Below, piece after piece: positions 38,359-51,348 of a stretch of DNA of 61,846 bases. Position 1 is the first letter of the stretch. Every line of letters starts with the position of its first letter. The notes below the pieces were generated by a model. It did no database searches. It was not told the DNA's origin and saw nothing but the letters and a program-made list of their open reading frames with translations. Location of the stretch: positions 1-61,846 of the forward strand of contig JABDPF010000082.1 in NCBI GenBank assembly GCA_013042915.1, written 5' to 3'. Position numbers and translations under genes: made by a program. The stretch is from Lysobacterales bacterium (GTDB lineage Bacteria; Pseudomonadota; Gammaproteobacteria; Xanthomonadales; SZUA-36).

Positions 38359-41300
38359 ATGGAACTGAGCGCTTTTCATCCTGCCGTCCGCAGCTGGTTC
38401 GACCAAAGCTTCGAGCACGCCACCCCGGTGCAGGAGGAGGCCTGGCGAAAAATTGGTTCTGAGCAGAACATCCTGGTCGCGGCGCCGACCGGCAGCGGCA
38501 AGACCTTCGCCGCTTTCCTGTGCGCCATCAACGATTTGGTCGAGCAGGGCGCTCGCGGACCGCTGGCCGAGGGCGTCCAGGTGCTGTACGTCTCCCCGTT
38601 GAAGGCGCTTTCCAATGATATCGAGAAGAACCTCCGCGAGCCGCTGGCCGGAATCGACGGATGGCTCGAAGAAAAGAAGCAGCCGGCTTCGGGTATCCGG
38701 GCGATGGTTCGAACCGGTGACACCCCGCCTGGAGACCGGCAAAAGATGCGACGGAAACCGCCGCAGATTCTCGTCACCACGCCGGAATCGCTCTACCTTT
38801 TGCTCACGTCCGATTCGGGTCGCGGCATCCTGTCCGGCGTCAGCACCGTCATCGTCGATGAAATCCATGCCATCGCGGGCAGCAAGCGCGGCAGCCATCT
38901 GTCACTTTCGCTGGCGCGCCTGGATGCGCTGACGCTTGAGCGCAACGGCGTTCGCGCCCGCCGCATCGGCCTGTCGGCAACGCAGAAACCCATCGGGGAA
39001 ATCGCCTCGTTCCTGTCGGGCGGAGAGCCTTGCGCGATCGTCGACACCGGGCACCAGCGCGAACGGGATCTCGCCATTGAAATTCCCGCGTCCCCGCTCA
39101 GCCCGGTGCTGTCGGCCGAGGTGTGGGAAGAGATCTACGATCGAATCGAGTCGCTGGTGGACCACCATCGCACTACGCTGATATTCGTCAATACGCGGCG
39201 ACTGTGCGAACGGATGGCCAAACACCTGGCCGAGCGGCTGGGCGAGGACGCGGTGACCGCGCACCACGGCAGCCTGGCCCGTGATCACCGGCTCGAGGCC
39301 GAACAGGCACTGAAGGGCGGGCGATTGAGGGCCCTGGTGGCCACCGCCTCGCTCGAACTGGGCATCGATATCGGGCATGTCGACCTGGTCATACAGGTCG
39401 GTTCACCGGGCGGTATTTCGCAACTTATCCAACGGGTTGGACGGGCCGGGCACGCGGTTGGAGAAACTCCCAAGGGCCGCCTGTTCCCGGTCTCGAGAGA
39501 TGACCTCGTGGAATGCGTTGCCCTGCTGCAGGCGGTCAACGAGGGGCAGCTCGATACGATCCTCATCCCTCTCGCTCCGTTAGACGTGTTGTCCCAACAG
39601 CTGGTGGCGGAAATCAGCGCACGGGACTGGGACTGCGACGCGTTGTTCGCCCAGGTTTGCCAGGCGTGGCCGTACCGGGATATCGAACGCGATGATTTCG
39701 ACGAAGTCGTCCACATGCTCGCCACGGGCTTCGCCACGCGTCGCGGCCGCCGCTCGGCCTACATCCACCACGACGCCGTAAACGGCCGCGTCCGCGCGAG
39801 GCGCTCGGCCCGCCTGGCTGCCCTGCAGAACGGCGGCGCCATTCCGGACCAGTTCGACCAAGACGTGATCCTGATGCCGCAGGGCTATCGCATCGGCACG
39901 CTGAACGAGGATTTCGCGTTCGAGAGCATGGCGGGTGACATATTCCAGCTGGGTAACACCAGTTACCGCATCCTCAAGGTCGAGACCGGCAAGGTCCTGG
40001 TCGAGGATGCGCACGGGCAACCGCCCACGATTCCATTCTGGGTGGGCGATGCGCCGGGACGCAGCGACGAGCTGTCGCAAGCGGTCTCGGATCTGCGCCG
40101 GCGCTCTGAGCGCTTGCTGCGACAGGAAGGGAAAGATGCCGCCATGCAATGGCTGCAGGAAACCGGTATCGACCCCGCCCCGGCCGCGCAGACCGTTGAA
40201 TACCTCGCCGCCGCCCGTGATGCCTTGGGCTGTCTGCCAACCGATCGGCGAGTCGTGCTCGAGCGCTTTTTCGACGACACCGGCGACATGCACCTGGTCG
40301 TTCACGCCCCGCTGGGGTCTCGCATCATGCGCGCCTGGGGGCTCTCGCTGCGCAAGCGGTTCTGCCGGCAGTTCAACTTCGAGTTGCAGGCCTCGGCCCT
40401 GGAGGATTCGCTGATTCTTTCGCTGGGGGAGACCCATAGCTTCGAAAGCTCCCAGGTGCCGGGTTACCTGAAGCCTGAGACCGTCCGTAACGTGCTCGTA
40501 CAGGCATTGCTGGATGCCCCGCTGTTCGAAGTTCGATGGCGCTGGAACGCGACCATCTCGCTGGCGGTCCAGCGGATGCGAAACGGCCAGCGCCTGCCCC
40601 CGCAGTGGCAGCGAAACAACGCCGAGGACCTGGTCGCGGTCGTGTTTCCGGATCAATTGGCCTGCCTGGAAAACATCCGCGGAGAGCGCGAGGTACCCGA
40701 TCACCCGTTGGTGCGCCAGACACTGGACGACTGCCTGACCGAGGCCATGGACATCGCCGGCCTGGTCGAGGTATTGAAGGGCATCGAAGCCGGCGACATC
40801 TCGGTGCGCTGCGTTGATCTCAACGGCCCCTCACCGCTGGCCGCCGAGATCATCAATGCCCGCCCATACGCCTTCCTCGACGACGGAGAAGCCGAGGAGC
40901 GCCGCACGCGCGCCATCAGCCAGGGGCCGGACGATCTCGGCAGCGCCGCGACCCTGAGCATCATTTCGGTCGAAGCCACCCAACAGGTTCGGTCCGAGGC
41001 CTGGATCCGGCCCCGCAATCCGGACGAACTACACGACGGCCTGCTGCAGCTTGGATTTCTGTGCGAAGACGAGTTTCACACGGGCACCTGCAGCACAGGC
41101 ACTCCGTCGGACGCGGCCCAGTGGCCCAACTGGTTTCGGGCGCTCGCCGGGGAACTACGCGCCTGCACGACCCAGGCCGGCGGCCGGCGCTGGTGGGTGG
41201 CCACCGAGCGCCTGTGCGAATTCCTGGCGCTGCATCCAAAGGCGACGCTGAACCCCGACCCCCGGGCCGCCTTCGCCGTTGACGATGTCGACCCGGACCG

Positions 41301-42666
41301 GGCATTGATCGAGCTGCTGCGCGCCCGCCTGTCCGGTCTGGGGCCGGTCGACGAAGCACGGCTGGCCGGCGATTTCGGTTTGCCGGGCGCCCGCGTCAAC
41401 ACGGGTTTGCTGGCACTGCAGGCCGAGGGTTTTGCATTGACCATGAACCAGGGCCGCAGCGACGACGACAAGGGCAAGACCTGGTGCGAGCGCCGTTTGC
41501 TGGCGCGGATCCATCGATACAGCCGGGAGCGCCGCCGGCGTGCCGCCAAGCCGGTACCGCCCACCGCATTCATGCGCTTTCTGCTGCACTGGCACGGTTT
41601 TGACGAGCCCGTCGGAGAACTCGAGCAAGCCCTTGGTCAACTCGAAGGCTGGGTGGCCCCCGCCGTTTCCTGGGAAACCGGTCTGCTGGCCCGGCGTTGC
41701 GCCGACTACGCGCCCCAGAGGCTCGACGAGCAGTTTCTCAGCGGCTACCTGACCTGGTTCCGGCCGGCCGTCCAGGGCGAGGGCGCGGCAAACCTGGTGG
41801 CAGCGACACCGATCGCGTTCGTTCCCAGAACGGGCCTCGACGCCTGGCGCCTGGGCGGGGCGCCTTCGGCTGAAAGCCTGGGTTCCACGGCGGAACGGAT
41901 CGTGCGGGTTCTCGAACGCCACGGCGCGATGTTCACCGCGGATATCGCGGCGGAGGCAGGCCTGCTCCCCATGGCCGTGGAGCAGGGCATCGCCGAATTG
42001 GTGGCACGCGGAATCGTGACCGCGGACGCCTTCTCACCTCTGCGCTGGTTGATCCGCCCGGAAGCCGAGAAACGGCGTCAGCAGAAACGGCTGTCACGGG
42101 CCCGGCGCGCCGCAGGTCCCACGCTGCTTGGCCGCTGGAGTCTGCCGCGGCCTGCCCATGTCGCCGATGAGGAAACCCTGTTTCGCGACCAGGCCCGGCT
42201 GTCGACCGTGTGTTCGGCATTGTTGAGACGGTACGGCGTAGTATTTCGGGCGCTGCTGGAACGCGAATCATTGACGCCCCCGTGGCGATACCTGTTGAAC
42301 TATTTCCGACGTATGGAGGACCGGGGGGAAGTACAGGGCGGACGATTCGTCGAGGGGTTTTCGGGCGAACAGTTCGCGCTGCCGGAAGCCGTCGGTTTGC
42401 TCAGACGCCAGCTCACGGAAGCGCGAGGAGACGCCCCGCACGTCATCCACGCCGCCGACCCGCTGAACCTCGGTGGCATTCTGACCCCGGGTGTAAAAAC
42501 CCCGTCCAGGCCGGGCAACCGGATTCTGCTGCAGAACGGCGAACCGGTGGCCCGGATACTGGGCGATGAACTGGAGATCCTGGGACGAAACGTCGATATG
42601 ACGGAAGCGGAGCGCCATCTGCGGATCGTCCGGCCTTTCGCCAAGGCCGGACGCTTTAACCGGTAG
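38359..42666 (+). CDS. lhr: Large ATP-dependent helicase Lhr
   Basis: This 1,435-residue superfamily 2 helicase shows Walker A APTGSGKTFAAFL near residue 45, a DEIH box (VDEIHAIAGSKRG), motif III-like LSATQKP, and the RecA2 motifs TASLELGIDIGHVDLVIQ and QRVGRAGH. The long C-terminal winged-helix and Lhr-specific domains follow. Lhr acts in DNA repair, and in some bacteria it works with a nuclease or exonuclease partner; none is encoded next to it here. The length is close to E. coli Lhr (1,538). Confidence 0.92.
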   Translation: MELSAFHPAVRSWFDQSFEHATPVQEEAWRKIGSEQNILVAAPTGSGKTFAAFLCAINDLVEQGARGPLAEGVQVLYVSPLKALSNDIEKNLREPLAGIDGWLEEKKQPASGIRAMVRTGDTPPGDRQKMRRKPPQILVTTPESLYLLLTSDSGRGILSGVSTVIVDEIHAIAGSKRGSHLSLSLARLDALTLERNGVRARRIGLSATQKPIGEIASFLSGGEPCAIVDTGHQRERDLAIEIPASPLSPVLSAEVWEEIYDRIESLVDHHRTTLIFVNTRRLCERMAKHLAERLGEDAVTAHHGSLARDHRLEAEQALKGGRLRALVATASLELGIDIGHVDLVIQVGSPGGISQLIQRVGRAGHAVGETPKGRLFPVSRDDLVECVALLQAVNEGQLDTILIPLAPLDVLSQQLVAEISARDWDCDALFAQVCQAWPYRDIERDDFDEVVHMLATGFATRRGRRSAYIHHDAVNGRVRARRSARLAALQNGGAIPDQFDQDVILMPQGYRIGTLNEDFAFESMAGDIFQLGNTSYRILKVETGKVLVEDAHGQPPTIPFWVGDAPGRSDELSQAVSDLRRRSERLLRQEGKDAAMQWLQETGIDPAPAAQTVEYLAAARDALGCLPTDRRVVLERFFDDTGDMHLVVHAPLGSRIMRAWGLSLRKRFCRQFNFELQASALEDSLILSLGETHSFESSQVPGYLKPETVRNVLVQALLDAPLFEVRWRWNATISLAVQRMRNGQRLPPQWQRNNAEDLVAVVFPDQLACLENIRGEREVPDHPLVRQTLDDCLTEAMDIAGLVEVLKGIEAGDISVRCVDLNGPSPLAAEIINARPYAFLDDGEAEERRTRAISQGPDDLGSAATLSIISVEATQQVRSEAWIRPRNPDELHDGLLQLGFLCEDEFHTGTCSTGTPSDAAQWPNWFRALAGELRACTTQAGGRRWWVATERLCEFLALHPKATLNPDPRAAFAVDDVDPDRALIELLRARLSGLGPVDEARLAGDFGLPGARVNTGLLALQAEGFALTMNQGRSDDDKGKTWCERRLLARIHRYSRERRRRAAKPVPPTAFMRFLLHWHGFDEPVGELEQALGQLEGWVAPAVSWETGLLARRCADYAPQRLDEQFLSGYLTWFRPAVQGEGAANLVAATPIAFVPRTGLDAWRLGGAPSAESLGSTAERIVRVLERHGAMFTADIAAEAGLLPMAVEQGIAELVARGIVTADAFSPLRWLIRPEAEKRRQQKRLSRARRAAGPTLLGRWSLPRPAHVADEETLFRDQARLSTVCSALLRRYGVVFRALLERESLTPPWRYLLNYFRRMEDRGEVQGGRFVEGFSGEQFALPEAVGLLRRQLTEARGDAPHVIHAADPLNLGGILTPGVKTPSRPGNRILLQNGEPVARILGDELEILGRNVDMTEAERHLRIVRPFAKAGRFNR

Positions 42667-42727
42667 GAACCCGCCCGCGGGCGACCGTTTCACGAGGCAT
42701 ACGGTCGGCCCCGGGGGGGTTAAACAA

Positions 42728-45382
<2,655 letters not shown>

Positions 45383-45500
45383 GGTGGTCTCCGTGTGCTT
45401 CTGAATTGGGGTTGGCTTATCCGGTCAATTATGGACGATCGGTCCCGGTGTTCACAGTATCAAGCGCTAAGTTTTTTGATAAGCAGGGTTAATGCTGGGC

Positions 45501-46109
45501 TCAACTGACCAGGAATTCCTGCACGTCCTTGAGAATTCGTTTGCGCGAGAACATTAGTTCGAGGCGACCTCCACCGAGCTGCTGCCACAGGGTCGCCGAT
45601 CGGATGCCGGCCATCAGCAGGGTGCGGATCCAGTCGGTCACGCGTTCGTTCTGGAGGTACTGCGGGTTGCCGCTGACCATGATGCGCGGTGAGATGAGGC
45701 TCAGCGTGCGCGCATACAGGCTCGCTACGTCGTGGGCCTGCCGGTCTTCGCGCTCGTGCTGCTCGAGCTCCTCGTCCTGGCGTGCGATCTCTTGCAAGGC
45801 GTTGCCGACCTCGTCCTGAACGCGCCCGCTGCGGTTGAACTTGCGCTGCAATTGCAGCAGCCCAACCGAGTAACGCAGCGTGTCGGCGTAATCGTTCTCG
45901 CCCTGCAATACCGCCTGCAGGGTTTCGAGTCCCAGCCGCATCCGCTGCCGGTCGCCGTATATTTCGTCCAGGGAGTCGGCCTCGAGGCGAAACAGGCTGT
46001 CCAGGCACGCGGTTGCCGCATAGCCGGACCACGTGCCGTGACAGGCAGCCTGCCGTACGAGCTCCGATGACTGGAAAACGCCCGCGAGCGCCAGTGTCTT
46101 GTCCTTCAT
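45501..46109 (-). CDS. hflD: HflD-like membrane-associated protein
   Basis: The 202-residue, mostly helical protein matches HflD (YcfC): [14 protein letters not shown] at the start, [13 protein letters not shown] in the middle, and [24 protein letters not shown] toward the end. In E. coli HflD sits with mnmA and influences the lambda CII protein. Its normal cellular role is unclear, and no prophage is present here. The start overlaps the mnmA stop by 4 bases (ATGA). Confidence 0.92.
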   Translation of the reverse strand: MKDKTLALAGVFQSSELVRQAACHGTWSGYAATACLDSLFRLEADSLDEIYGDRQRMRLGLETLQAVLQGENDYADTLRYSVGLLQLQRKFNRSGRVQDEVGNALQEIARQDEELEQHEREDRQAHDVASLYARTLSLISPRIMVSGNPQYLQNERVTDWIRTLLMAGIRSATLWQQLGGGRLELMFSRKRILKDVQEFLVS

Positions 46110-47263
46110 TCCTTATCCTCGTTTTTGAGAGTGGCCTGGGCCGGCATGGGCGGCGCATCCGCCCAGTCGATGATGCCGCCACCAAGGCAACTCTCCTGAT
46201 CGTAGAGTACGACCGATTGGCCCGGGGTGACTGCCCGCTGGGCCCGCTCGAATTCGATGGTCATAGCGCCGTCGTCCACCGCGCGGACGACGCAGGCCTG
46301 GTCTTGCTGCCGATAGCGCACCTTGGCGCTCAGCCGCTGTCCCGGGGCCGGCGGGGTATGCACCCAGCTGAGTCGGCTGGCCGTCAGGCGGTTCGACATC
46401 AGCCACGAGTGTTCGTGCCCCTGTCCGACGTACAGGGTATTCGAGTCGAGGTCCTTGTGCAGCACGTACCAGGACTCTTCGGGGTAGCCTTTCACGCCGC
46501 CGATTCCCAAACCCTGGCGTTGTCCGAGCGTGTAGTACGCCAGGCCCGCATGTTGCCCGATCAGCGCGTTGTCGGGGGTTCGAATATCGCCGGGATTCGG
46601 CGGGATGTACTCGCTGAGGAACTCCCGGAAGTTGCGCTCTCCGATGAAACAGATGCCGGTGCTGTCCTTCTTGTCGTGCACCTCGAAGCCCTTGTCGCGG
46701 GCCACGCGCCGCACGTCCGGCTTCAGCAGTTCACCGACCGGGAACAGCGTGCGCGACAGGGGCTCCTGGCCGATCGTGTACAGGAAGTAGCTCTGGTCCT
46801 TGCCCGGGTCTAGCCCTTTAAGCAGGCGGTAAACGCCGTCGACGCAGTCCGACCGCACGTAGTGACCCGTCGCCATGTACTCGACGCCGAGATCCAGCGC
46901 GTGTTCCAGGAAGGTTTTGAACTTGATTTCGCGGTTACACAGGATATCGGGATTAGGCGTGCGCCCCGCGCGGTACTCGGCCAGGAAATCTTCGAACACG
47001 AAATCCCAGTACTCGGCCGAGAAATTCCGGCGGTGCAGACGAATGCCCAGCCGATCGGCCACCGACTGCGCATCGGCAGCGTCCTGCGCAGCCGTGCAGG
47101 CGCCTAGACGGTCGTCCTCTTCCCAGTTTTTCATGAACATACCGGCTATCGAATGCCCCCGGGACTGCAGCAGGGCCGCCGAAACGGCCGAATCGACTCC
47201 GCCCGAGAGGGCAACCACGACCTCTTTCCGTGTGAAAGCATTTGGCTTGTTGTGCCGGTCCAT
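46106..47263 (-). CDS. mnmA: tRNA-specific 2-thiouridylase MnmA
   Basis: MnmA puts sulfur on U34 of tRNA-Lys, -Glu and -Gln. The 385-residue product has the PP-loop [15 protein letters not shown], the catalytic Cys in [13 protein letters not shown], the second Cys in [12 protein letters not shown], and a C-terminal beta barrel. The first ATG gives a slightly long N-terminus (about 13 residues before the P-loop strand) and lacks a strong ribosome site. Confidence 0.95.
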   Translation of the reverse strand: MDRHNKPNAFTRKEVVVALSGGVDSAVSAALLQSRGHSIAGMFMKNWEEDDRLGACTAAQDAADAQSVADRLGIRLHRRNFSAEYWDFVFEDFLAEYRAGRTPNPDILCNREIKFKTFLEHALDLGVEYMATGHYVRSDCVDGVYRLLKGLDPGKDQSYFLYTIGQEPLSRTLFPVGELLKPDVRRVARDKGFEVHDKKDSTGICFIGERNFREFLSEYIPPNPGDIRTPDNALIGQHAGLAYYTLGQRQGLGIGGVKGYPEESWYVLHKDLDSNTLYVGQGHEHSWLMSNRLTASRLSWVHTPPAPGQRLSAKVRYRQQDQACVVRAVDDGAMTIEFERAQRAVTPGQSVVLYDQESCLGGGIIDWADAPPMPAQATLKNEDKE

Positions 47264-47348
47264 AGCCCATAGATAGGGTCAACGAGGCGCTCACAAAAGT
47301 CGAATGATGCAACTCGTGACGTTTTTCGAATTGGGATAGAATCGCCGC

Positions 47349-47669
47349 ATGGGACAGGACCTGGAATCACACAAAGACCACGGACTCGCGCTGGAGGAAT
47401 CCCGGCCGGAGGTCACGCTGCCGCCCATGTACCGGGTGGTATTGCTGAACGACGACTACACGCCGATGGATTTCGTCGTGGAAATCCTCAGGGTCTTCTT
47501 CGGCATGAACCACGACCGCGCAACCCAGGTGATGCTCCAGGTCCATACCAAGGGCAAGGGCGTGTGCGGCGTGTTCACGTACGAGATTGCCGAGACCAAG
47601 GTGGCGCAAGTCAACGAATACGCGCGGCAGAACGAACACCCGCTGAAATGCACGTTGGAGAGGGCCTGA
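47349..47669 (+). CDS. clpS: ClpAP adaptor protein ClpS
   Basis: The 106-residue ClpS presents N-end-rule substrates to ClpA. The N-degron pocket region [16 protein letters not shown] and the [17 protein letters not shown] segment are conserved. It is separated from clpA by 3 bases. Confidence 0.96.
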   Translation: MGQDLESHKDHGLALEESRPEVTLPPMYRVVLLNDDYTPMDFVVEILRVFFGMNHDRATQVMLQVHTKGKGVCGVFTYEIAETKVAQVNEYARQNEHPLKCTLERA

Positions 47670-47672
47670 ACC

Positions 47673-49979
47673 ATGTTCAGCAAGGAACTCGAAGTTTCCA
47701 TCAGCCAGGCCTACCAGGAGGCCCGTGACAAGCGTCATGAATACCTCACGGTCGAGCACATGCTGCTGGCTCTGCTGGAGAACGGCTCGGCATTGAGCAT
47801 CCTGAACGCCTGCGGTGCCGATGTTGGCGCGCTCGAGAACGACTTGCGCAAATTGATGGCGGACAACACCCCCGTGCTGGAAGAGGAAGGCCGCGACACC
47901 CAGCCGACCATCGGCTTCCAGCGCGTGCTGCAACGCGCCCTTTACCACGTTCAATCCGCCGGCAAGGACGAAGTTCTGGGAGCCAATGTCCTGGTGGCCA
48001 TTTTCAGCGAAAAAGACTCGCTGGCCGCTTTTCTCCTCAACCGCCACGACGTGACTCGGTTGGACGTGGTCAACTTCATTTCCCACGGGATCAGCAAGAT
48101 CGAGGGGGATGACGAGCCCACCGAGGACCCCTCGGCGCTCGACGGCGATGACCTAGAGGGCCAGAAGCAGGCTACTGCACTGGAGCAGTTCACGACCAAC
48201 CTTAACGAGCGGGCCGCAAACGGTCAGATCGATCCGCTGATCGGACGGGAAAAGGAAATCCAGCGGACGGTGCAGGTACTGTGCCGCAGGCGCAAGAACA
48301 ACCCGCTGTACGTCGGTGAATCCGGTGTCGGCAAGACCGCAATGGCCGAGGGCCTGGCGCTGCGCATCGTTGAGGGCGAAGTTCCCGAAATTCTCGCCGA
48401 CGCGACCATCTACGCTCTCGACCTGGGTGGTCTGCTGGCCGGCACGAAATACCGCGGCGACTTCGAGAAGCGGCTCAAGGCGGTTGTCAAGGAACTGCAG
48501 GCGATTCCGGGAGCCGTGCTGTTCATCGACGAGATCCACACCATCATCGGCGCGGGTGCGGCGTCGGGCGGCGTGATGGACGCTTCCAACCTGATCAAGC
48601 CGGTGCTGGCCTCGGGCGAACTGCGCTGCATCGGCTCGACCACGTTCCAGGAATTCCGGAGCGTGTTCGAAAAAGACCGTGCGCTGGCGCGGCGATTCCA
48701 GAAAATCGACATCACCGAGCCGAGCACGTCAGAAACCGTGGAAATCCTGCGCGGCCTGAAGGCGCGCTTCGAGGAGCACCACCACGTTGAATACTCCGAC
48801 CAGGCCCTGGTGACCGCGGTCGAGCTCTCGGTTCGTCACATCAACGACCGGCACCTGCCGGACAAGGCCATCGACGTGATCGACGAGGCCGGCGCCCGGC
48901 AGCGCCTGGTGCCCGAAGAGGACCGCAAGACGGTGCTCGAGGCCTCGGACATCGAGGAAATCGTGGCCCACATGGCGCGTATCCCCGCCAAGCACGTATC
49001 GCGCTCGGACCGGGATTCGCTCAAACACCTCGAGCGCGACCTCAAGCTGGTCGTGTTCGGCCAGGGCGAAGCCATTGGCGCACTGGCCTCCGCCATCAAG
49101 ATGACCCGCGCGGGTCTGGGCGAGGAAGAAAGGCCGATAGGTTCCTTCCTGTTTGCCGGGCCAACCGGCGTGGGCAAGACCGAGGTGACCCGACAGCTGG
49201 CTCTGACCATGGGCATCGAGCTGATCCGCTTCGATATGTCCGAGTACATGGAGGCGCACTCGGTTTCCCGCCTGGTGGGTGCCCCCCCGGGCTACGTCGG
49301 GTTCGACCAGGGCGGACTACTGACCGAGGCCGTCACCAAGAACCCGCACGCCGTGCTGTTGCTCGACGAGATAGAGAAAGCGCATCCCGACATTTTCAAC
49401 GTGCTGTTGCAGGTGATGGACCACGGCCGATTGACCGACGCCAACGGCCGCGAGGCGGATTTCCGCAACGTGATCCTGGTGATGACCACAAACGCCGGTG
49501 CGGCCCAGAGCGCGAGGCGCTCGATTGGCTTTGCCGAACAGGACAACTCGTCCGACGCGATGGAGGTGATCCGCAAGGCGTTTGCCCCGGAGTTTCGCAA
49601 CCGGCTCGATGCGATCATCAACTTCAAGGCGCTGGACATGCCCGTCATCCTGATGGTGGTGGACAAGTTCATCCTGGAACTGGAAGCCCAGCTGGCGCTG
49701 AAAGACGTCAACATCGAGGTGACCCGCGAGGCGCGCGAGTGGCTGGCGCATAAGGGTTTCGACCCCAAGATGGGCGCACGGCCCATGAAACGGGTCATCC
49801 AGGAGCAGATCAAGCGACCGCTGGCCGACGACCTGCTGTTCGGCGACCTCGCTGCCGGTGGGCAGGTCCAGGTGGACGCGCCGAGGGCCGACGGCTCAGG
49901 AGAGGCCGGTGATCAACTCGTACTTGAGATCGCCGCGATAACCGACGAGCGTAAGGCATTGCCGGCATCCACGGAGTGA
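47673..49979 (+). CDS. clpA: ATP-dependent Clp protease ATP-binding subunit ClpA
   Basis: This 768-residue AAA+ unfoldase has an N-terminal Clp repeat domain, then D1 with [13 protein letters not shown] and D2 with [14 protein letters not shown], and no ClpB-type middle domain, as expected for ClpA (758 in E. coli). It feeds substrates into ClpP, which is not in this window. The gene ends only 9 bases from the convergent infA stop. Confidence 0.96.
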   Translation: MFSKELEVSISQAYQEARDKRHEYLTVEHMLLALLENGSALSILNACGADVGALENDLRKLMADNTPVLEEEGRDTQPTIGFQRVLQRALYHVQSAGKDEVLGANVLVAIFSEKDSLAAFLLNRHDVTRLDVVNFISHGISKIEGDDEPTEDPSALDGDDLEGQKQATALEQFTTNLNERAANGQIDPLIGREKEIQRTVQVLCRRRKNNPLYVGESGVGKTAMAEGLALRIVEGEVPEILADATIYALDLGGLLAGTKYRGDFEKRLKAVVKELQAIPGAVLFIDEIHTIIGAGAASGGVMDASNLIKPVLASGELRCIGSTTFQEFRSVFEKDRALARRFQKIDITEPSTSETVEILRGLKARFEEHHHVEYSDQALVTAVELSVRHINDRHLPDKAIDVIDEAGARQRLVPEEDRKTVLEASDIEEIVAHMARIPAKHVSRSDRDSLKHLERDLKLVVFGQGEAIGALASAIKMTRAGLGEEERPIGSFLFAGPTGVGKTEVTRQLALTMGIELIRFDMSEYMEAHSVSRLVGAPPGYVGFDQGGLLTEAVTKNPHAVLLLDEIEKAHPDIFNVLLQVMDHGRLTDANGREADFRNVILVMTTNAGAAQSARRSIGFAEQDNSSDAMEVIRKAFAPEFRNRLDAIINFKALDMPVILMVVDKFILELEAQLALKDVNIEVTREAREWLAHKGFDPKMGARPMKRVIQEQIKRPLADDLLFGDLAAGGQVQVDAPRADGSGEAGDQLVLEIAAITDERKALPASTE

Positions 49980-49988
49980 CGAGCCGGC

Positions 49989-50207
49989 TTACTTCGTGCG
50001 GTAGGTGATTCTTCCCTTGCTCAGGTCGTAGGGGGTGAGTTCGACTTTTACCTTGTCCCCCGTGAGAATCCGGATGTAGTGCTTGCGCATGCGGCCGGAA
50101 ATATGGGCGGTCACGACGTGACCGTTCTCAAGCTCTACGCGAAACATCGTATTGGGCAGCGTCTCCATGACGATGCCGTCCATTTCAATGACGTCTTCTT
50201 TGGCCAA
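49989..50207 (-). CDS. infA: Translation initiation factor IF-1
   Basis: IF-1 blocks the ribosomal A site during initiation. The S1-like fold motifs [15 protein letters not shown] and [17 protein letters not shown] are canonical. I chose the TTG at 50205-50207: it gives the standard 72-residue protein beginning AKED, and a GGAG site lies 8 bases upstream. A GTG two codons earlier leaves only 2 bases after that site and adds two residues not usual in the family. A TTG start would match the low, tightly set level of an initiation factor. Confidence 0.93.
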   Translation of the reverse strand: MAKEDVIEMDGIVMETLPNTMFRVELENGHVVTAHISGRMRKHYIRILTGDKVKVELTPYDLSKGRITYRTK

Positions 50208-50264
50208 AGCCACTTCTCCAATTTTTGAAACGCGCTATTGTGCCACAAATTGAGTCGAATGGTG

Positions 50265-50292
50265 TTGACACTCATGGGGTTTGGCTTACAAT
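50265..50292 (+). promoter_or_regulatory. Strong promoter of tRNA-Gly
   Basis: TTGACA (a perfect -35) and TACAAT (5 of 6) are 16 bases apart, 11 bases before the mature tRNA. This is among the best sigma-70 matches in the window and fits a stable-RNA gene. Confidence 0.75.
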
Positions 50293-50303
50293 ACGCATCC
50301 TCC

Positions 50304-50379
50304 GCGGGTGTAGCTCAGCTGGTAGAGCGGTACCTTGCCAAGGTACAGGTCGACGGTTCGAACCCGTTCACCCGCTCCA
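50304..50379 (+). tRNA. tRNA-Gly (anticodon GCC)
   Basis: A full cloverleaf: acceptor GCGGGTG pairs with CACCCGC, the D-arm carries AGCTGGTAGA, the anticodon stem GTACC/GGTAC encloses TTGCCAA (anticodon GCC), and the T-arm has GGTTCGAACC. TCCA is encoded at the 3' end. In many gammaproteobacteria this tRNA is followed at once by tRNA-Cys and tRNA-Leu; here those lie 9.7 kb away. Confidence 0.96.
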
Positions 50380-50386
50380 GACATGA

Positions 50387-50423
50387 AAGCCTGGTCGCCG
50401 TCTTGGCGCTCCAGGCTTTTTTT
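50387..50423 (+). terminator. Intrinsic terminator after tRNA-Gly
   Basis: AAGCCTGG and CCAGGCTT form an 8-pair stem with an inner GCC/GGC helix in the loop, followed by seven T residues. It ends tRNA-Gly transcription right at the edge of the downstream island and may also cap the convergent DAGK-like gene. Confidence 0.8.
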
Positions 50424-50433
50424 CTGCTTCAAG

Positions 50434-51348
50434 TCAACGCAGCCAGTCCAGGTGGAGCACGGTCAGCCCACGCGGCACAATATCCAGGTCGAAGCGACGG
50501 TGGGTCAGGATAATCTCTCCGTCACCAAAGAACGGCATGGACTCAGCCGTTTTAATGCGGGCGGATACGGCCCTGAGAACATGGCAGTCTCGCTCTCGTT
50601 GGACCGCAGCCGTGGCGATGTGGCCCGTGATCATCAGGTCTCGCAGCCGACTTCCGGTATTCAACACACAGATTTCGAAATGACCATCGTCATTGATTGC
50701 TTCCCTGACCACGGTTAATGAACCGGCGAAGGTCGCTTGATTGCTAACAAACAGGGCTTTGGTCTGCAATCGCAAATTCCTGGTCTTGCTGGAATCGACA
50801 TCCTCCCACTCAATTTCCACCCATTGGTTGCGAGCGCCTCCCCAAAGCACCTGGTTTGCAGCGATAAGGGGATAGATGTATCGACCCATTTTTCGACTCA
50901 ACCACTCACATCGATTCTGCCTTAACCGGTTGACCTCCCGGGCAACCGTGCTGGGGATACCCAGTCCTCCCGTGGTGCAGAAAGACTGGCCATTGACGCC
51001 AATTCGATCGATGCGCAGGGCCAGGCCCGATGGCTTACCCAGGCTTCGATGCAGGTCGTTGGCTGTACCCAGTGGAAAAACAGCGAGGAGGTCGCCTTCA
51101 TTCATGGCCCGAACGCATAGATTGATCGTCCCATCCCCACCGGCAGCGACTACCAGGTCGGGCTGAGACGCCTCCAACGCGCTCTTCACAGAGCCCGGTG
51201 TGCCGGCTTCTATCTCGGCGGTGATGCTTACGTGGCGGGTAAGCGACTCACGGATTTCCGGCCAATGGTCTGCGTGAAGGCGCCGCGTGGCGGGCGTGTA
51301 CACCACCACGGCCCGACCTCCGTGAACGCAAGCAGCAAACGCGTTCAT
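50434..51348 (-). CDS. Diacylglycerol-kinase-like lipid kinase
   Basis: The 304-residue protein has the DAGK catalytic fold of the YegS/BmrU/sphingosine-kinase type: VVAAGGDGTINLC (nucleotide loop), PLGTANDLHR, and later FVSNQATFAGSL and DDGHFEICVLN. It probably phosphorylates the free hydroxyl of a lipid with ATP. The ATG overlaps the stop of the CarS-like gene by 4 bases (ATGA), making it the last gene of the lipid operon. Typical GC content here is lower than in the flanking housekeeping genes. The actual lipid substrate cannot be read from sequence. Confidence 0.82.
   Translation of the reverse strand: MNAFAACVHGGRAVVVYTPATRRLHADHWPEIRESLTRHVSITAEIEAGTPGSVKSALEASQPDLVVAAGGDGTINLCVRAMNEGDLLAVFPLGTANDLHRSLGKPSGLALRIDRIGVNGQSFCTTGGLGIPSTVAREVNRLRQNRCEWLSRKMGRYIYPLIAANQVLWGGARNQWVEIEWEDVDSSKTRNLRLQTKALFVSNQATFAGSLTVVREAINDDGHFEICVLNTGSRLRDLMITGHIATAAVQRERDCHVLRAVSARIKTAESMPFFGDGEIILTHRRFDLDIVPRGLTVLHLDWLR

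Noticed and set aside
45501-46109. hflD as a sign of a prophage
   Set aside because: hflD next to mnmA is ordinary chromosomal context; no phage genes are nearby.
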